NCBI RefSeq assembly: GCF_000741285.1
Contig: NZ_JGZE01000001.1
Coordinates: 62,001-126,000 of the forward strand
DNA from: Bifidobacterium mongoliense DSM 21395
GTDB lineage: Bacteria > Actinomycetota > Actinomycetes > Actinomycetales > Bifidobacteriaceae
Length of the DNA: 64,000 nt
Reading direction: 5' to 3'
Part shown: positions 18,947 to 30,827 of the stretch, piece by piece
How positions within the stretch are numbered: position 1 is the stretch's first letter
How the letters are laid out: each line of letters starts with the position of its first letter
Made by a program: the position numbers and the translations under genes
Notes under the pieces: model-generated
Seen by the model: only the letters and a program-made list of their open reading frames with translations
The model's database searches: none
What the model was told of the DNA's origin: nothing

Positions 18947-19729
18947 TCAGCGGGTGAGGATCTTGGACAGGAAGTCCTTGGCGCGCTTGGTCTGCGCGTG
19001 ATCGAAGAACTCCTCGGGCGTGCCGGATTCGAGGATGCGGCCGTCCGCCATGAACACGATGCGATCGGCGGCCTTGCGGGCGAATCCCATCTCGTGGGTC
19101 ACGCAGATCATCGTCATGCCCTCTTTGGCCAAGCCGACCATGACGTCGAGCACCTCGTTGACCATCTCCGGATCGAGTGCGGAAGTGGGCTCGTCGAACA
19201 GCATGACCTTGGGTTTCATCGCCAACGCCCGTGCGATCGCGACACGCTGCTGCTGCCCGCCGGAGAGCTGCGACGGCATCTTGGACGCCTGGGAGTCGAC
19301 GCCGACGCGCGAGAGCATATCCATGGCCAGATCCTCGGCGTCGGCCTTGCTCATGTGCCGCACCCGCATGGGGGCGAGCGTGACGTTCTCGAGGATCGTC
19401 TTGTTGGCGAAGAGATTGAAGGACTGGAAGACCATGCCCACTTCGGCGCGCAGCATCGCGAGCTCCTTGCCCTCCTGGGGCAGCTCCTTGCCGTCGATGC
19501 GTATGACGCCCGAATCGATGCCCTCGAGGCGGTTGACGGTGCGGCACATCGTCGATTTTCCGGAACCCGAAGGCCCCACGACGACGAGCACCTCACCCTT
19601 GTTGACACTGAGATTGATGTCCTTGAGCACGTGGAGACTGCCGAAATGCTTCTCCACATGAGACAGTTCGACCAGCGGGTGTCCCGGGTCCTTCACCGTC
19701 GAATCCGGTGATGAGCTTGGTGATATCAC
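18947..19729 (-). CDS. gluA: Glutamate-type ABC transporter ATPase GluA
   Basis: Amino-acid ABC transporter ATPase of 260 aa. Walker [11 protein letters not shown]-loop [12 protein letters not shown], signature [15 protein letters not shown], Walker [15 protein letters not shown] and H-loop [15 protein letters not shown] are all intact. The start is GTG at 19729, with AGAGG about 5 nt upstream. It is the first gene of the gluABCD operon, and its upstream 267 bp carries a possible TATAGT -10 near 19780 but no convincing -35. It energises uptake through GluC and GluD with substrate from GluB. Confidence 0.95.
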   Translation of the reverse strand: MISPSSSPDSTVKDPGHPLVELSHVEKHFGSLHVLKDINLSVNKGEVLVVVGPSGSGKSTMCRTVNRLEGIDSGVIRIDGKELPQEGKELAMLRAEVGMVFQSFNLFANKTILENVTLAPMRVRHMSKADAEDLAMDMLSRVGVDSQASKMPSQLSGGQQQRVAIARALAMKPKVMLFDEPTSALDPEMVNEVLDVMVGLAKEGMTMICVTHEMGFARKAADRIVFMADGRILESGTPEEFFDHAQTKRAKDFLSKILTR

Positions 19730-19886
19730 GGTTGCCTCTTTCTCTTCTTAACGCGCATGCCGAGCATGTGGTGCTCACTATAACGACGCCATGTTTCAAC
19801 GAGGTATGGTCGTCCATGCCCCATCGTCCATGCCATACAGGCCCCGAGTGCCACCCCTTCGCCTCATGCAACTCGCTCACGAACCT

Positions 19887-19903
19887 CCGCCGGCGACCGG
19901 CGG
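19887..19903 (-). terminator. Weak GC hairpin downstream of aspS
   Basis: CCGCCGG and CCGGCGG form a 7-bp stem with a 3-nt loop in the 267-bp gap between aspS and gluA. It has no T-run and a tight loop, so it is only a possible terminator. Confidence 0.25.
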
Positions 19904-19996
19904 GCCCTACCGGATACGCGAAATGCCGCCCCGATGAAGCGGATGTGCCACGCACACCACGTCTCATCGAGACGGCATCAATGCTGGGTTCGGACC

Positions 19997-21796
19997 TCAG
20001 TCGTCGTCCTCATCGGGGTCGTAATCGACGCCCGTATCGGCACGCTGCTCGTCCGAAATCGGGGCGGGGGCCCCGGTCAGCGGATCGCGGCCGCCGCCGG
20101 CCTTTGGGAAGGCGATGACGTCGCGAATGGAGCTCGCACCGGCGAGGATCGACACGGTGCGGTCCCATCCCAGCGCGATGCCGGCGTGAGGCGGGGCGCC
20201 GAACTTGAACGCCTGAAGCAGGAAGCCGAACTTCTCCTGGGCTTCCTCGGGCTCGATGCCGAGGACCTTGAGCACGCGGTCCTGGATGTCGTCGCGGTGG
20301 ATACGTACCGAACCGCCGCCCATCTCCTCGCCGTTGCACACGATGTCGTAAGAATCGCTCATCGCATGCTCGGGGTCCTTGTCGAAGGTGTCGATCCAAT
20401 CGGCCGACGGCATGGTGAAGGGATGGTGCATGGAGGTCCACTTGGAGTGGCCCACCGCCACGTCGTCGTCATCGGGATCGTCGGTGCGCTTGAAGAGCGG
20501 GAAGTCCACGACCCAAGTGAACGCGAAGTCGTCGGGATGCAGCAGACCGGCGCGACGGGCAAGCTCGACGCGGACCGCACCTAGCAGCAGCTGCGAGGAC
20601 TCGCGGGAACCGGCGGCGAAGAAAACGGCGTCGCCGTTCTCGGCCCCGACCGCTTCCTTGAGCCCGTTGCGCTCCTCGTCGGACAGGTTCTTGGCGACCG
20701 GGCCCTTGAGCTCACCGTCATCGCCGAACTGCACGTAGGCCAGGCCCTTCGCGCCCCGCTGACGCGCCCACTCCTGCCAGGCGTCGAACTGACGACGCGG
20801 CGTGGAGGAGCCGCCCTTGAACAGCACGGCGCCCACATAGGCCGCCTGGAACACGCGGAACGGCGTGCCCTTGAAGTACTCGGTCAGGTCGATGAGCTGG
20901 TTGCCGAAGCGCAGGTCGGGCTTGTCGGAACCGTAGTGGTCCATCGCGTCCTGCCAGGTGATGCGGGGCAACGGCAGGGTGATCTCATAGCCGCGGGTCT
21001 TCCATATGGCCTGGATGACGTGCTCGGCCATGGCGATGACGTCCTCCTGGCTCACGTAGCTCATCTCGATGTCGAGCTGGGTGAACTCGGGCTGACGGTC
21101 GGCGCGGAAGTCCTCGTCGCGGTAGCAGCGTGCCAGCTGGTAGTAACGCTCGATGCCGCCGACCATGAGCAGCTGCTTGAGCAGCTGGGGGGACTGGGGC
21201 AGGGCGTACCAGGAACCCGGCACGAGACGGGCGGGCACCACGAAGTCACGGGCGCCCTCGGGCGTCGACTTGATGAACGTCGGGGTCTCGACCTCGGTGA
21301 AGTCCATGTCCTCCAGGGCATGGCGGGCGGCCCTGGTCATGTCGGAGCGGAGCTTCAGATTGCGCTGCATCTCCGGACGACGCAGGTCGAGGTAGCGGTA
21401 GGCCAACCTCACGTCCTCGCCCGGCAGCTTGTTCTCGGACTCGTTCTCGAGCGCGGTGGACACCTGGAAGGGCAGGGCGTCGGACTTGGCCAGGACCTTG
21501 AGCTCCTTGACCACGACCTCGATCTTGCCGGTCTTGAGGTGGACGTTCTCATTGCCGTCGGGGCGCAGGCGGACCTTGCCGATGACCTGGATGACGAATT
21601 CGCTGCGCAGCGGGCGCGCGATCTCCTCGTCGTTGATGACGATCTGAACCAGACCGGTGCTGTCGCGCAGGTCGATGAAGGCCACGCCGCCATGGTCGCG
21701 GCGACGGTCGACCCAACCGGCGAGCGTGACCTCTTCGCCGATCAGCTGTTCGGTGACCTCAGTGGCATGATATGTACGATAAGCCGTCTGGCTCAT
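19997..21796 (-). CDS. aspS: Aspartyl-tRNA synthetase
   Basis: Class IIb synthetase charging tRNA-Asp, 599 aa, bacterial type. It has an N-terminal OB anticodon-binding domain ([23 protein letters not shown]), then motif 2 [19 protein letters not shown], a GAD-type insertion between motifs 2 and 3, and motif 3 [16 protein letters not shown] 21796 ([10 protein letters not shown]) is chosen because AGAGGAAG stands just upstream; the longer in-frame extension has no site. It follows hisS by 47 nt on the same strand, so the two are probably co-transcribed. The acidic tail DPDEDDD is unremarkable. Whether it is discriminating or also charges tRNA-Asn cannot be told here. Confidence 0.97.
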   Translation of the reverse strand: MSQTAYRTYHATEVTEQLIGEEVTLAGWVDRRRDHGGVAFIDLRDSTGLVQIVINDEEIARPLRSEFVIQVIGKVRLRPDGNENVHLKTGKIEVVVKELKVLAKSDALPFQVSTALENESENKLPGEDVRLAYRYLDLRRPEMQRNLKLRSDMTRAARHALEDMDFTEVETPTFIKSTPEGARDFVVPARLVPGSWYALPQSPQLLKQLLMVGGIERYYQLARCYRDEDFRADRQPEFTQLDIEMSYVSQEDVIAMAEHVIQAIWKTRGYEITLPLPRITWQDAMDHYGSDKPDLRFGNQLIDLTEYFKGTPFRVFQAAYVGAVLFKGGSSTPRRQFDAWQEWARQRGAKGLAYVQFGDDGELKGPVAKNLSDEERNGLKEAVGAENGDAVFFAAGSRESSQLLLGAVRVELARRAGLLHPDDFAFTWVVDFPLFKRTDDPDDDDVAVGHSKWTSMHHPFTMPSADWIDTFDKDPEHAMSDSYDIVCNGEEMGGGSVRIHRDDIQDRVLKVLGIEPEEAQEKFGFLLQAFKFGAPPHAGIALGWDRTVSILAGASSIRDVIAFPKAGGGRDPLTGAPAPISDEQRADTGVDYDPDEDDD

Positions 21797-21843
21797 ACTT
21801 CCTCTTTCTTCGTATCCCTCGCAAAACCGCATGACACCGCGGT

Positions 21844-23247
21844 TCACTCAGCCTTCAGACCAATGGTTTGCCGGGCATACACCGTATCCGGCTCCCACGA
21901 CTTGCAATCGGCGGCCTCCTGGTCCCCGGTGACGATGTTCTTGACCTCGTCGACGCCCTGGGCGGACCCATCGTCAACGGCTTGGGCGGGGAACCACACG
22001 TAAGGCACGCCCAGCCTCGAGGCGTATCGGATCTGCTTGCCGAGCTTGGCCGCCGTCGGGGCCACGTCGGCGGCGATGCCGCGCTGACGCAAGGTCTCGG
22101 CGATGCGGTTGGACCCCTCACGGTCGGCCTCGTCCCAGACGGCCACCAGCACCGCGGCGGGCGAGACCCGAGAGGCGGTGGCGCCGGCGGTGTGCAGCAT
22201 GTACGACACCAGACGGGAGAGCCCGATGGACAACCCCACACCGGGATAGCGCTTGCTGCCCTGTGAGGCGAGGTCGTCGTAACGCCCTCCCGAGCAGATG
22301 GACCCGAGCGACTGGGCCCCTTCCAGGAAGGTCTCATAGACCGAGCCGGTGTAGTAATCGAGACCACGGGCGATCTTGAGGTCGGCGATCACCGAACCGG
22401 GGCGAATGCGCGCGGCCTCGTCAATGATCATGGACAGCGTCTCAAGCCCCTGATGGGCCAGGGCATAGGCCTCGCTCTCACGGGCGATGCCGTGGCGCGC
22501 GCACAAGGCGTCGAAGCGTTCGGCCAGTTCGGCGCCGTTCGCGGCGCTCAGGTCGGCCAGCTCCAGGCAGGCCCGCGACTGATCCTCGTTCGCCCCGCAG
22601 GTTTCGACCAGTAATCTGGCGACCTCATCGGCACCGATCTTGTCGAGCTTGTCGATCTCGCGCAGCACGCCCTCGATGTCCTCAAGCCCCAGACCACGGT
22701 AGAAACCTTCGGAAAGTCGGCGGTTGTTGGCGTGCACCGTGGCTTTGGGCAGGCCGAAGTCACGCAGCGCCTCAAGCGCGCGCACCATGACCAGCGGCAG
22801 CTCGACCTCGTAATGCTCGGGCAACTCGCCGTTGCCGACCACATCGATATCGGCCTGGACGAATTCGCGGAACCTGCCCTCCTGCGGACGTTCGCCACGC
22901 CAGACCTTCTGGATCTGCCACCGTTTGAAGGGGAAGACCAACTGGCCCGAATGTTCGACGACGTACCGGCTCAGCGGCACGGTCAAATCGAAATGCAGCC
23001 CCAGCCGTTCGTCAAGCGGGGTGTCGGATTCATGCCCGACCTCCTGCAGACGCGAGAGCAGATAGATCTCCTTGCTCGTCTCGCCTTTCTTGAGCAGACT
23101 CGCCCCCGCCTCGACCGCGCGTGTCTCGATGCCAATGAACCCATTGAGCTCGAAAACCCTACGCAGCGTATCGATGACGCGTTGCTCCACCACCCGTTCG
23201 GTGGGAAGCCATTCCGGAAATCCTGATATTGATGCACCTTTTGACAC
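21844..23247 (-). CDS. hisS: Histidyl-tRNA synthetase
   Basis: Class II synthetase charging tRNA-His, 467 aa, on the long side. Motif 2 region [13 protein letters not shown] and [22 protein letters not shown], the histidine-specific [13 protein letters not shown] (HisA-type) and a C-terminal HGTP anticodon-binding domain ([25 protein letters not shown]) are visible. The GTG start at 23247 has AGGGA 4 nt upstream, but a TATTAT box lies 8 nt before the codon, so the same bases may be the promoter of a leaderless mRNA. It is first in the hisS-aspS unit and divergent from the DUF349 gene. Confidence 0.96.
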   Translation of the reverse strand: MSKGASISGFPEWLPTERVVEQRVIDTLRRVFELNGFIGIETRAVEAGASLLKKGETSKEIYLLSRLQEVGHESDTPLDERLGLHFDLTVPLSRYVVEHSGQLVFPFKRWQIQKVWRGERPQEGRFREFVQADIDVVGNGELPEHYEVELPLVMVRALEALRDFGLPKATVHANNRRLSEGFYRGLGLEDIEGVLREIDKLDKIGADEVARLLVETCGANEDQSRACLELADLSAANGAELAERFDALCARHGIARESEAYALAHQGLETLSMIIDEAARIRPGSVIADLKIARGLDYYTGSVYETFLEGAQSLGSICSGGRYDDLASQGSKRYPGVGLSIGLSRLVSYMLHTAGATASRVSPAAVLVAVWDEADREGSNRIAETLRQRGIAADVAPTAAKLGKQIRYASRLGVPYVWFPAQAVDDGSAQGVDEVKNIVTGDQEAADCKSWEPDTVYARQTIGLKAE

Positions 23248-23255
23248 GATTCCCT

Positions 23256-23261
23256 ATAATA
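23256..23261 (-). promoter_or_regulatory. Candidate -10 box (TATTAT) for hisS-aspS
   Basis: TATTAT lies 8 nt before the hisS GTG. It is one mismatch from TATAAT and sits in the short divergent gap between hisS and the DUF349 gene. No clear -35 is present. Confidence 0.4.
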
Positions 23262-23338
23262 AGTGAGGTCACGGAAAAGTGGGGCGTCAATCCCGCCGAT
23301 CCGCGCACCGCGCATCACGTACCCGTAAGGAGCTGGCC

Positions 23339-24853
23339 ATGGCCGACGAAACCGTCACCGAACCCGAACACACATCCGAGCACCAGGAGCCGGGCGCCAC
23401 ATCGCCCACGCCGACGCCGTCCGACGACGGAGCCCAGCAGGCCCGGAACCCCGAGGTTTCACCGTCCGAGCCCGCACCCACGCCCGCAGCAGTGCCCGCA
23501 CCGCACAAGGCCGCGGTTCCCATGCCCCACGCACCCTTCCCTGCGGCGTTCGCCAAGCATCCGACACGCCATGCCGCACCGACGGTCGCACCGGCCGTGT
23601 CGAAACACGCCGATGAGGACATCTCCGCGGCGAAGCAGTTCGGCCATGTCGACGAATCCGGCGCCGTGTTCGTCCGAGAGGGCGAAACCGAACGCAAGGT
23701 GGGCGAATTCCCGGGGGCACCGGCGGATGAGGCGCTGACGCTCTACGCCCGTCGATTCCTCGACATCAAGGACAAACTGGAGCTGTTCGCCAAGCGCCTG
23801 GAATCCTCGACCATCAAGCAGCACGAGATCGACGAGTCGGTCAAGTCGCTGGAGCAGGAGACCGCCGAACCCGAAGTGGTCGGCGATATCGCGTCCCTCA
23901 AGACGCAGTACGCCGAGCTCAAAGCCGCCGCCGAGACCAAGAAGCAGGAGCTGACGAAGGCCCGCCGACAGGCCGTGGCCAAGGCGTTGGAGGAACGCAC
24001 CGCGATCGTGGTCAAGGCCGAGGACCTGGCGAACTCGCTGGGCGACTCGACCAACTGGCGCCAGACCGCCGACAAGTTCCGTTCCCTGTTCGACCAGTGG
24101 CAGCAGCATCAGCGCACTTCAGTCCACCTGGACAAACCCGATGCCGACGCCCTATGGAAGCGGTTCTCCTCGGCACGCACCACATTCAACCAGGGCCGTC
24201 GCAAGTGGGCGCAGCACCGCGACAGCGAACGGGCGGAGACCAAGCAGGCCAAGGAAGGCATCATCGCAGAGGCGAACGCCATCAAGGATTCGACGGACTG
24301 GGGCGAGACCTCGCGTCGGTTCAACGCCCTGATGGACCGGTGGAAGCAGGCCGGACGCGCCGGTCGCGCCGAGGACGATGCGTTGTGGGCTCGCTTCCGC
24401 GAGGCCGCCGACACGTTCTTCAACGCCCGCCAGGCTGACCGCGATCAGATGCACGGCGCCGAGGAGGAGAACCTCGTCAAGAAGGAGGCGCTGCTCACCC
24501 GCGCCGAAGCGCTCGTGCCGGTCAAGGACCTGCCCTCCGCCAAACGCGCCCGTCAGGCGCTGGGCGCCATCCAGGACGAGTGGGATGAGATCGGCTACGT
24601 GCCCCGCGAGGACATGCGCCGCATCGAAGGCCGTCTCGACGCGGTCGACAAGCAGATCAAGGCCGTGGAGGACGCCGCCTGGACCAAGACCGATCCCGAG
24701 GCGGACGCCCGCAAATCGAGTTTCGAAGAGCAGCTCAACGCACAGCTCGCCGAGCTCGACGCCAAGATCGCCGCGACCGACGACCCGAAGCGCAAGGCGA
24801 AGCTCGAAGCCGAGAAGGCCACCAAGGAACAGTGGCTCAACGCGGTGAAGTAA
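23339..24853 (+). CDS. DUF349 domain protein
   Basis: A 504-aa cytoplasmic protein. The first 90 residues are disordered, rich in P, T, A and E. The rest is strongly helical and charged, with a predicted coiled coil around KDKLELFAKRLE and at least two DUF349 repeats, seen as W-x(n)-LWxRF-x(n)-F patterns (DALWKRFSSARTTFNQGR and DALWARFREAADTFFNAR). The family is widespread in actinobacteria; function is unknown, and links to nucleic-acid metabolism or stress are only guesses. ATG 23339 is set by AAGGAG at 23327-23332; an upstream in-frame ATG at 23279 lacks a site. Confidence 0.9.
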   Translation: MADETVTEPEHTSEHQEPGATSPTPTPSDDGAQQARNPEVSPSEPAPTPAAVPAPHKAAVPMPHAPFPAAFAKHPTRHAAPTVAPAVSKHADEDISAAKQFGHVDESGAVFVREGETERKVGEFPGAPADEALTLYARRFLDIKDKLELFAKRLESSTIKQHEIDESVKSLEQETAEPEVVGDIASLKTQYAELKAAAETKKQELTKARRQAVAKALEERTAIVVKAEDLANSLGDSTNWRQTADKFRSLFDQWQQHQRTSVHLDKPDADALWKRFSSARTTFNQGRRKWAQHRDSERAETKQAKEGIIAEANAIKDSTDWGETSRRFNALMDRWKQAGRAGRAEDDALWARFREAADTFFNARQADRDQMHGAEEENLVKKEALLTRAEALVPVKDLPSAKRARQALGAIQDEWDEIGYVPREDMRRIEGRLDAVDKQIKAVEDAAWTKTDPEADARKSSFEEQLNAQLAELDAKIAATDDPKRKAKLEAEKATKEQWLNAVK

Positions 24854-24887
24854 CAGCCGTCATCCCCACGGCACCACGATAGGCGCC

Positions 24888-24921
24888 GGTTGTCCGCATC
24901 ACCGCAGTGATGCGGACAACC
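24888..24921. terminator. Perfect 15-bp hairpin after the DUF349 gene
   Basis: GGTTGTCCGCATCAC (24888-24902) pairs exactly with 24907-24921 across a CGCA loop. It is the first of three hairpins in the convergent gap to clpC. There is no T-run on either strand. Confidence 0.7.
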
Positions 24922-24940
24922 ACCTGCAACACAGGGCGAC

Positions 24941-24985
24941 GTAGGGCCGGTCGAACGATGTGATTCACCGTTCGGCCGGCCCTAC
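24941..24985. terminator. 17-bp hairpin with one G-U pair in the convergent gap
   Basis: GTAGGGCCGGTCGAACG (24941-24957) pairs with 24969-24985 across an 11-nt loop. The only deviation from perfect complementarity is one T opposite G. It is the middle hairpin of the cluster. Confidence 0.65.
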
Positions 24986-25026
24986 GTCATGAGATATCGG
25001 CGAACACGACCTCGCCACCCGCATAC

Positions 25027-25066
25027 GGTTCGGCCCCCAGTACCAATCGGTACTGGGGGCCGAACC
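25027..25066. terminator. Perfect 18-bp hairpin next to the clpC stop
   Basis: GGTTCGGCCCCCAGTACC (25027-25044) pairs exactly with 25049-25066 across an AATC loop. It ends 19 nt from the clpC stop and most likely terminates clpC. Confidence 0.75.
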
Positions 25067-25085
25067 AGATTCAGGATGCATGACT

Positions 25086-27770
<2,685 letters not shown>

Positions 27771-27929
27771 GCTTGTCCTTCCATTAGTGATAATCCACTT
27801 CACTCTACCGATTCGCGGTGACGTTTATTTCCGGGGGTGGCGAATTGAGCTTACAACGCAAAGCGCGCGGGATATGCTGGATGCCATACCCGCGTCCGTA
27901 CGGATCGGGTCGAAACGAGGAGGTTGACG

Positions 27930-28973
27930 ATGCATGACGAGGAACCGCGGTTGATCATGGGTGACCGGGCGGATGGCGATGACGCCGTCGCGAACGGACC
28001 AGGCGATGCGGCGCACGTGACGGGTGACATCGTCGTGGGCGTCGATGGATCCAAGGAGTCGTTCGCCGCGCTGCGTTGGGCGCTGGGCGAGGCGGGTGTC
28101 AGCGGACAGCCGGTGAACGCCGTGTTCGGGTGGACCGCCTCATGGGACATGGGAGATCAGCCTGATAACGATGAGGGTTGGGATCGGATGCGGGAGCGCA
28201 TATCGGCGAAGTTGCGCGCTTGGGTTGATGACGTCTGCTCGACGTTGCCGCGCAAGCCCGATGACATCGCGCTGACCTCGGTCCGGGCCTCCGGCGCGGT
28301 CGCCCTGCTGCAGATCGGCGCCGACGCCCAGCAGATCGTCGTGGGCCGGCGCACCATGGGACGGGTGATGCGCTGGTTCTCGGGGTCGACGTCCTCAACG
28401 CTCACCTCGGAATCCGTCGTCCCCGTCACCGTCGTGCGCATGAGCGAACCCGATGAGGATGACGTCAAGCAGGGCATCGCCAAAGCCCTGGGCGACGAAC
28501 GGCATGGTGTGAATCTTGGGCAGGATGCCGGAGCGACGGGAGCCAGCCACCATGATCGACTCATCGTGGCCGGAGTCGACGCCTCGCCGTCCAACTCATC
28601 CATCCTGCGGTTCGCGGCCCGTGAGGCCCGGTTGCACGGGCAACCATTGCACGTCATCTTCTGCTGGCAGATCAAGGATCTGGGAGTCGTTCCCGGCTAT
28701 GAACGCGCCGTCGCGCCCATGGACGTCAACCAGCGCCATGCGGAGCACATCCTCGACAAGGTTATTGAACGGGCCGACCTCGGCCCCGACCTCGACGTAC
28801 GCCCCCACGCCTTCCATATCCGTGCCGACCACGGCCTCGTCAATGCGTCGAAGTACGCCGCCCACCTGATTCTCGGTTCACGCGGATTAACCGGTCTGGA
28901 CGCCCATTTCCTGGGGTCCGTGTCCAATCGGGTGGTCGAATTCGCCGAATGCACGGTCACCGTCGTGCACTGA
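27930..28973 (+). CDS. Universal stress protein with two UspA domains
   Basis: A 347-aa tandem Usp protein. Domain 1 begins GDIVVGVDGSKESFAALRWAL and ends with an ATP-loop variant (QIVVGRRTMGRVMRWFSGSTSSTLTSESVVPVTVV). Domain 2 begins DRLIVAGVDASPSNSSILRFAAREA and ends LILGSRGLTGLDAHFLGSVSNRVVEFAECTVTVV, matching the G-2x-G-9x-G(S/T) ATP-binding motif. A 25-residue polar leader precedes domain 1. The ATG at 27930 follows CGAGGAGG by about 7 nt; a TTG at 27924 is too close to that site. It is divergent from clpC and convergent with the DUF3027 gene. Confidence 0.93.
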   Translation: MHDEEPRLIMGDRADGDDAVANGPGDAAHVTGDIVVGVDGSKESFAALRWALGEAGVSGQPVNAVFGWTASWDMGDQPDNDEGWDRMRERISAKLRAWVDDVCSTLPRKPDDIALTSVRASGAVALLQIGADAQQIVVGRRTMGRVMRWFSGSTSSTLTSESVVPVTVVRMSEPDEDDVKQGIAKALGDERHGVNLGQDAGATGASHHDRLIVAGVDASPSNSSILRFAAREARLHGQPLHVIFCWQIKDLGVVPGYERAVAPMDVNQRHAEHILDKVIERADLGPDLDVRPHAFHIRADHGLVNASKYAAHLILGSRGLTGLDAHFLGSVSNRVVEFAECTVTVVH

Positions 28974-29073
28974 GGCCCCGTACGTAGCGTCTCAGTGCCG
29001 TAGCGACTTGGAGTCGTTGTGACTTCAGTGCCGACCGACTCTGTACCGTCACGATTGAGTGTTCGGTGCCACC

Positions 29074-30162
29074 TCAGCGCTCGGTGTCACCGCGTTCGTT
29101 ATCGTGTCCGTCGTCGCCGTGATCATCGTCGTCATCGATCTCGTTGGGATCGGTATCGGTCAGACTCTCGAGCAGCTCCACATGACCATGCTCCCCTCGC
29201 TGGCCGGTATCGAGGATGTCGATATGAAGATCGTCGAATGCGGGCTTGGACTGCACCCACAACGGCGCCGTCTCCGGCGGCTCGATCTCCGAATGCTCGC
29301 CGCAGCCATGATCCAGGGAAACGACCCGCCCGTCATCAGGACTCCACGCATTCGCACAGACGCCGAACATGGTGCCCAACTCGCCCTGCAACGGCACCAT
29401 GAAGCCACAGGTCTCGCAAACCTTGCCTCCGGCCGTCCTGGTCGACAGCGACTTGGGACCGTGCGGCCCCTCGTACCAGCGCTTCGCGGTCTGCGACCGA
29501 CCCAGCGGGCTGAGCACATGACGCCTGGTCAGCGCGAATTCCTCCGCCACCTGCCTCGTATCCTCATCGCCGTCTTCGTCGGCATCTGCGTCTGCGGATG
29601 CGTCCGACGTCGCGTGGTCGGCAGTGGCGCCGGACACGCCGTCGGCAGCCCCGGCAGCCTTGTGCGCCGCCCCATCCGCGGCCGTCGCATCAGCATGATC
29701 CGCGCCCTGATGATCCGTACCCGTATCGGCGGCGTCGGAATGACCGGCGTCGGCAGGTTTGCGGGTCGGCAAGAATCCATCTTCGAGCCGCGGATCGTTC
29801 GGATCGGTTCCCAGCGCGTCCGTCATGGATAGATCGGAGGACCGCAGGCGATCCTTCCACGGCACCCAGGCCGGAGGCCGCAACGCGGTTTCGGTAGGCA
29901 CCAGCGAGGACTCATCGACCGACCACTGGCCGCGCTCCACGTCGTGATACAACGTGACCGACCACTGCCATCCTTCGTACCCACGCATCAGGCAGGCGAA
30001 GCGGAAGTCCTCCACTCCGTCATCCATAGGGATGGAGTGGACGAAATCGCCGACCTGGTCCGATTCGTCGGCCACGTCGAGCGCGACCTGCCTCGCGAGC
30101 ATCCTCGGATCGGCCTCAACGGCGCCCTGCTCCTGCGATTCGTCCATATCCTCAGCCTTCAT
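29074..30162 (-). CDS. DUF3027 family protein
   Basis: A 362-aa actinobacterial protein of unknown function. The N-terminal half contains the family core (HSIPMDDGVEDFRFACLM, GYEGWQWSVTLYHD and LRPPAWVPWKDRL). The middle is a long low-complexity A/D/G-rich stretch (about 145-210). The C-terminal half has RRHVLSPLGRSQTAKRWYEG and a Cys cluster, CETCGFMVPLQGELG with a following C-x(n)-C, that could bind zinc. An acidic tail ends in ERGDTER. It starts 8 nt after the upstream cold-shock gene, so the two form an operon, as in many actinobacteria. No strong Shine-Dalgarno is seen; translation is probably coupled. Confidence 0.88.
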   Translation of the reverse strand: MKAEDMDESQEQGAVEADPRMLARQVALDVADESDQVGDFVHSIPMDDGVEDFRFACLMRGYEGWQWSVTLYHDVERGQWSVDESSLVPTETALRPPAWVPWKDRLRSSDLSMTDALGTDPNDPRLEDGFLPTRKPADAGHSDAADTGTDHQGADHADATAADGAAHKAAGAADGVSGATADHATSDASADADADEDGDEDTRQVAEEFALTRRHVLSPLGRSQTAKRWYEGPHGPKSLSTRTAGGKVCETCGFMVPLQGELGTMFGVCANAWSPDDGRVVSLDHGCGEHSEIEPPETAPLWVQSKPAFDDLHIDILDTGQRGEHGHVELLESLTDTDPNEIDDDDDHGDDGHDNERGDTER

Positions 30163-30170
30163 TCTCAGTG

Positions 30171-30560
30171 TCAGTCCTGTACATCGAAATCATCGGCCAC
30201 GGCGCGCAGCACATGGGCGAGTTTCTTGCTGTCGACGGGAGACGGATAGTGATGCCGCCGCAACCCGTTGCCCGCCGCATCGAGCAGCTTGATGAGATCC
30301 TCGACGATCGCGGCCATGTCATCGGGATTCGGCCTGCGAGCCTTGACCACCGACTGCGCGGGACCTTGCACGGTGACGTTCATGGCCTGCGGCCCCTTGC
30401 GGCCGTCCACGACCGAAAACTCGACCTTGGCGCCCTTGCGCAGGGTCGTCAACGTGTCGGGCAACGCCGCCGAAGGAAGGAAGACGTCCCTTCCCTCCGC
30501 GTCCGTGATGAATCCATAGCCTTTGTTCGCATCGTACCAACGCACTCGTCCGCTGGGCAT
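30171..30560 (-). CDS. Cold-shock domain protein with C-terminal extension
   Basis: A 129-aa RNA-binding protein. Residues 1-68 form a cold-shock domain with RNP1-like KGYGFITD and RNP2-like DVFLPSAAL, a variant of VFVH. A 60-residue helical extension follows (DDMAAIVEDLIKLLDAAGNG and KKLAHVLRAVADDFDVQD), which single-domain CspA proteins lack. ATG 30560 (MPSGRVRW) is chosen because GAGG lies 8 nt upstream. It is followed after 10 nt by the DUF3027 gene, a common actinobacterial pair. Confidence 0.9.
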   Translation of the reverse strand: MPSGRVRWYDANKGYGFITDAEGRDVFLPSAALPDTLTTLRKGAKVEFSVVDGRKGPQAMNVTVQGPAQSVVKARRPNPDDMAAIVEDLIKLLDAAGNGLRRHHYPSPVDSKKLAHVLRAVADDFDVQD

Positions 30561-30827
30561 ATCACACACCTCATCCATTCCCTGTGCCGCATTTCCTTAT
30601 GCCGCACACTCCGCGCTCAGAAGGGCCACCGCCCATCCTTGCCAAACCAGCTTCCCAGTCTAGCGCATCCCCGCTATCGCGGCGAGGTCGATCCGCGCTA
30701 TCACGACACGGTCGACCCCGCGACCGGAAGGCGACGTCCGACCACGGAACCACCGCCATGGACGGATAAGCATGCAGGACCGTGGCCATCGGTATCGCCG
30801 TGCCGGGCCCCGCCATCAGTGGCGCAT

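Noticed and set aside
27771..27929. ClgR operator upstream of clpC
   Set aside because: Partial matches around TTCGCC and GCGAA exist, but spacing and both half-sites do not fit well enough to call.
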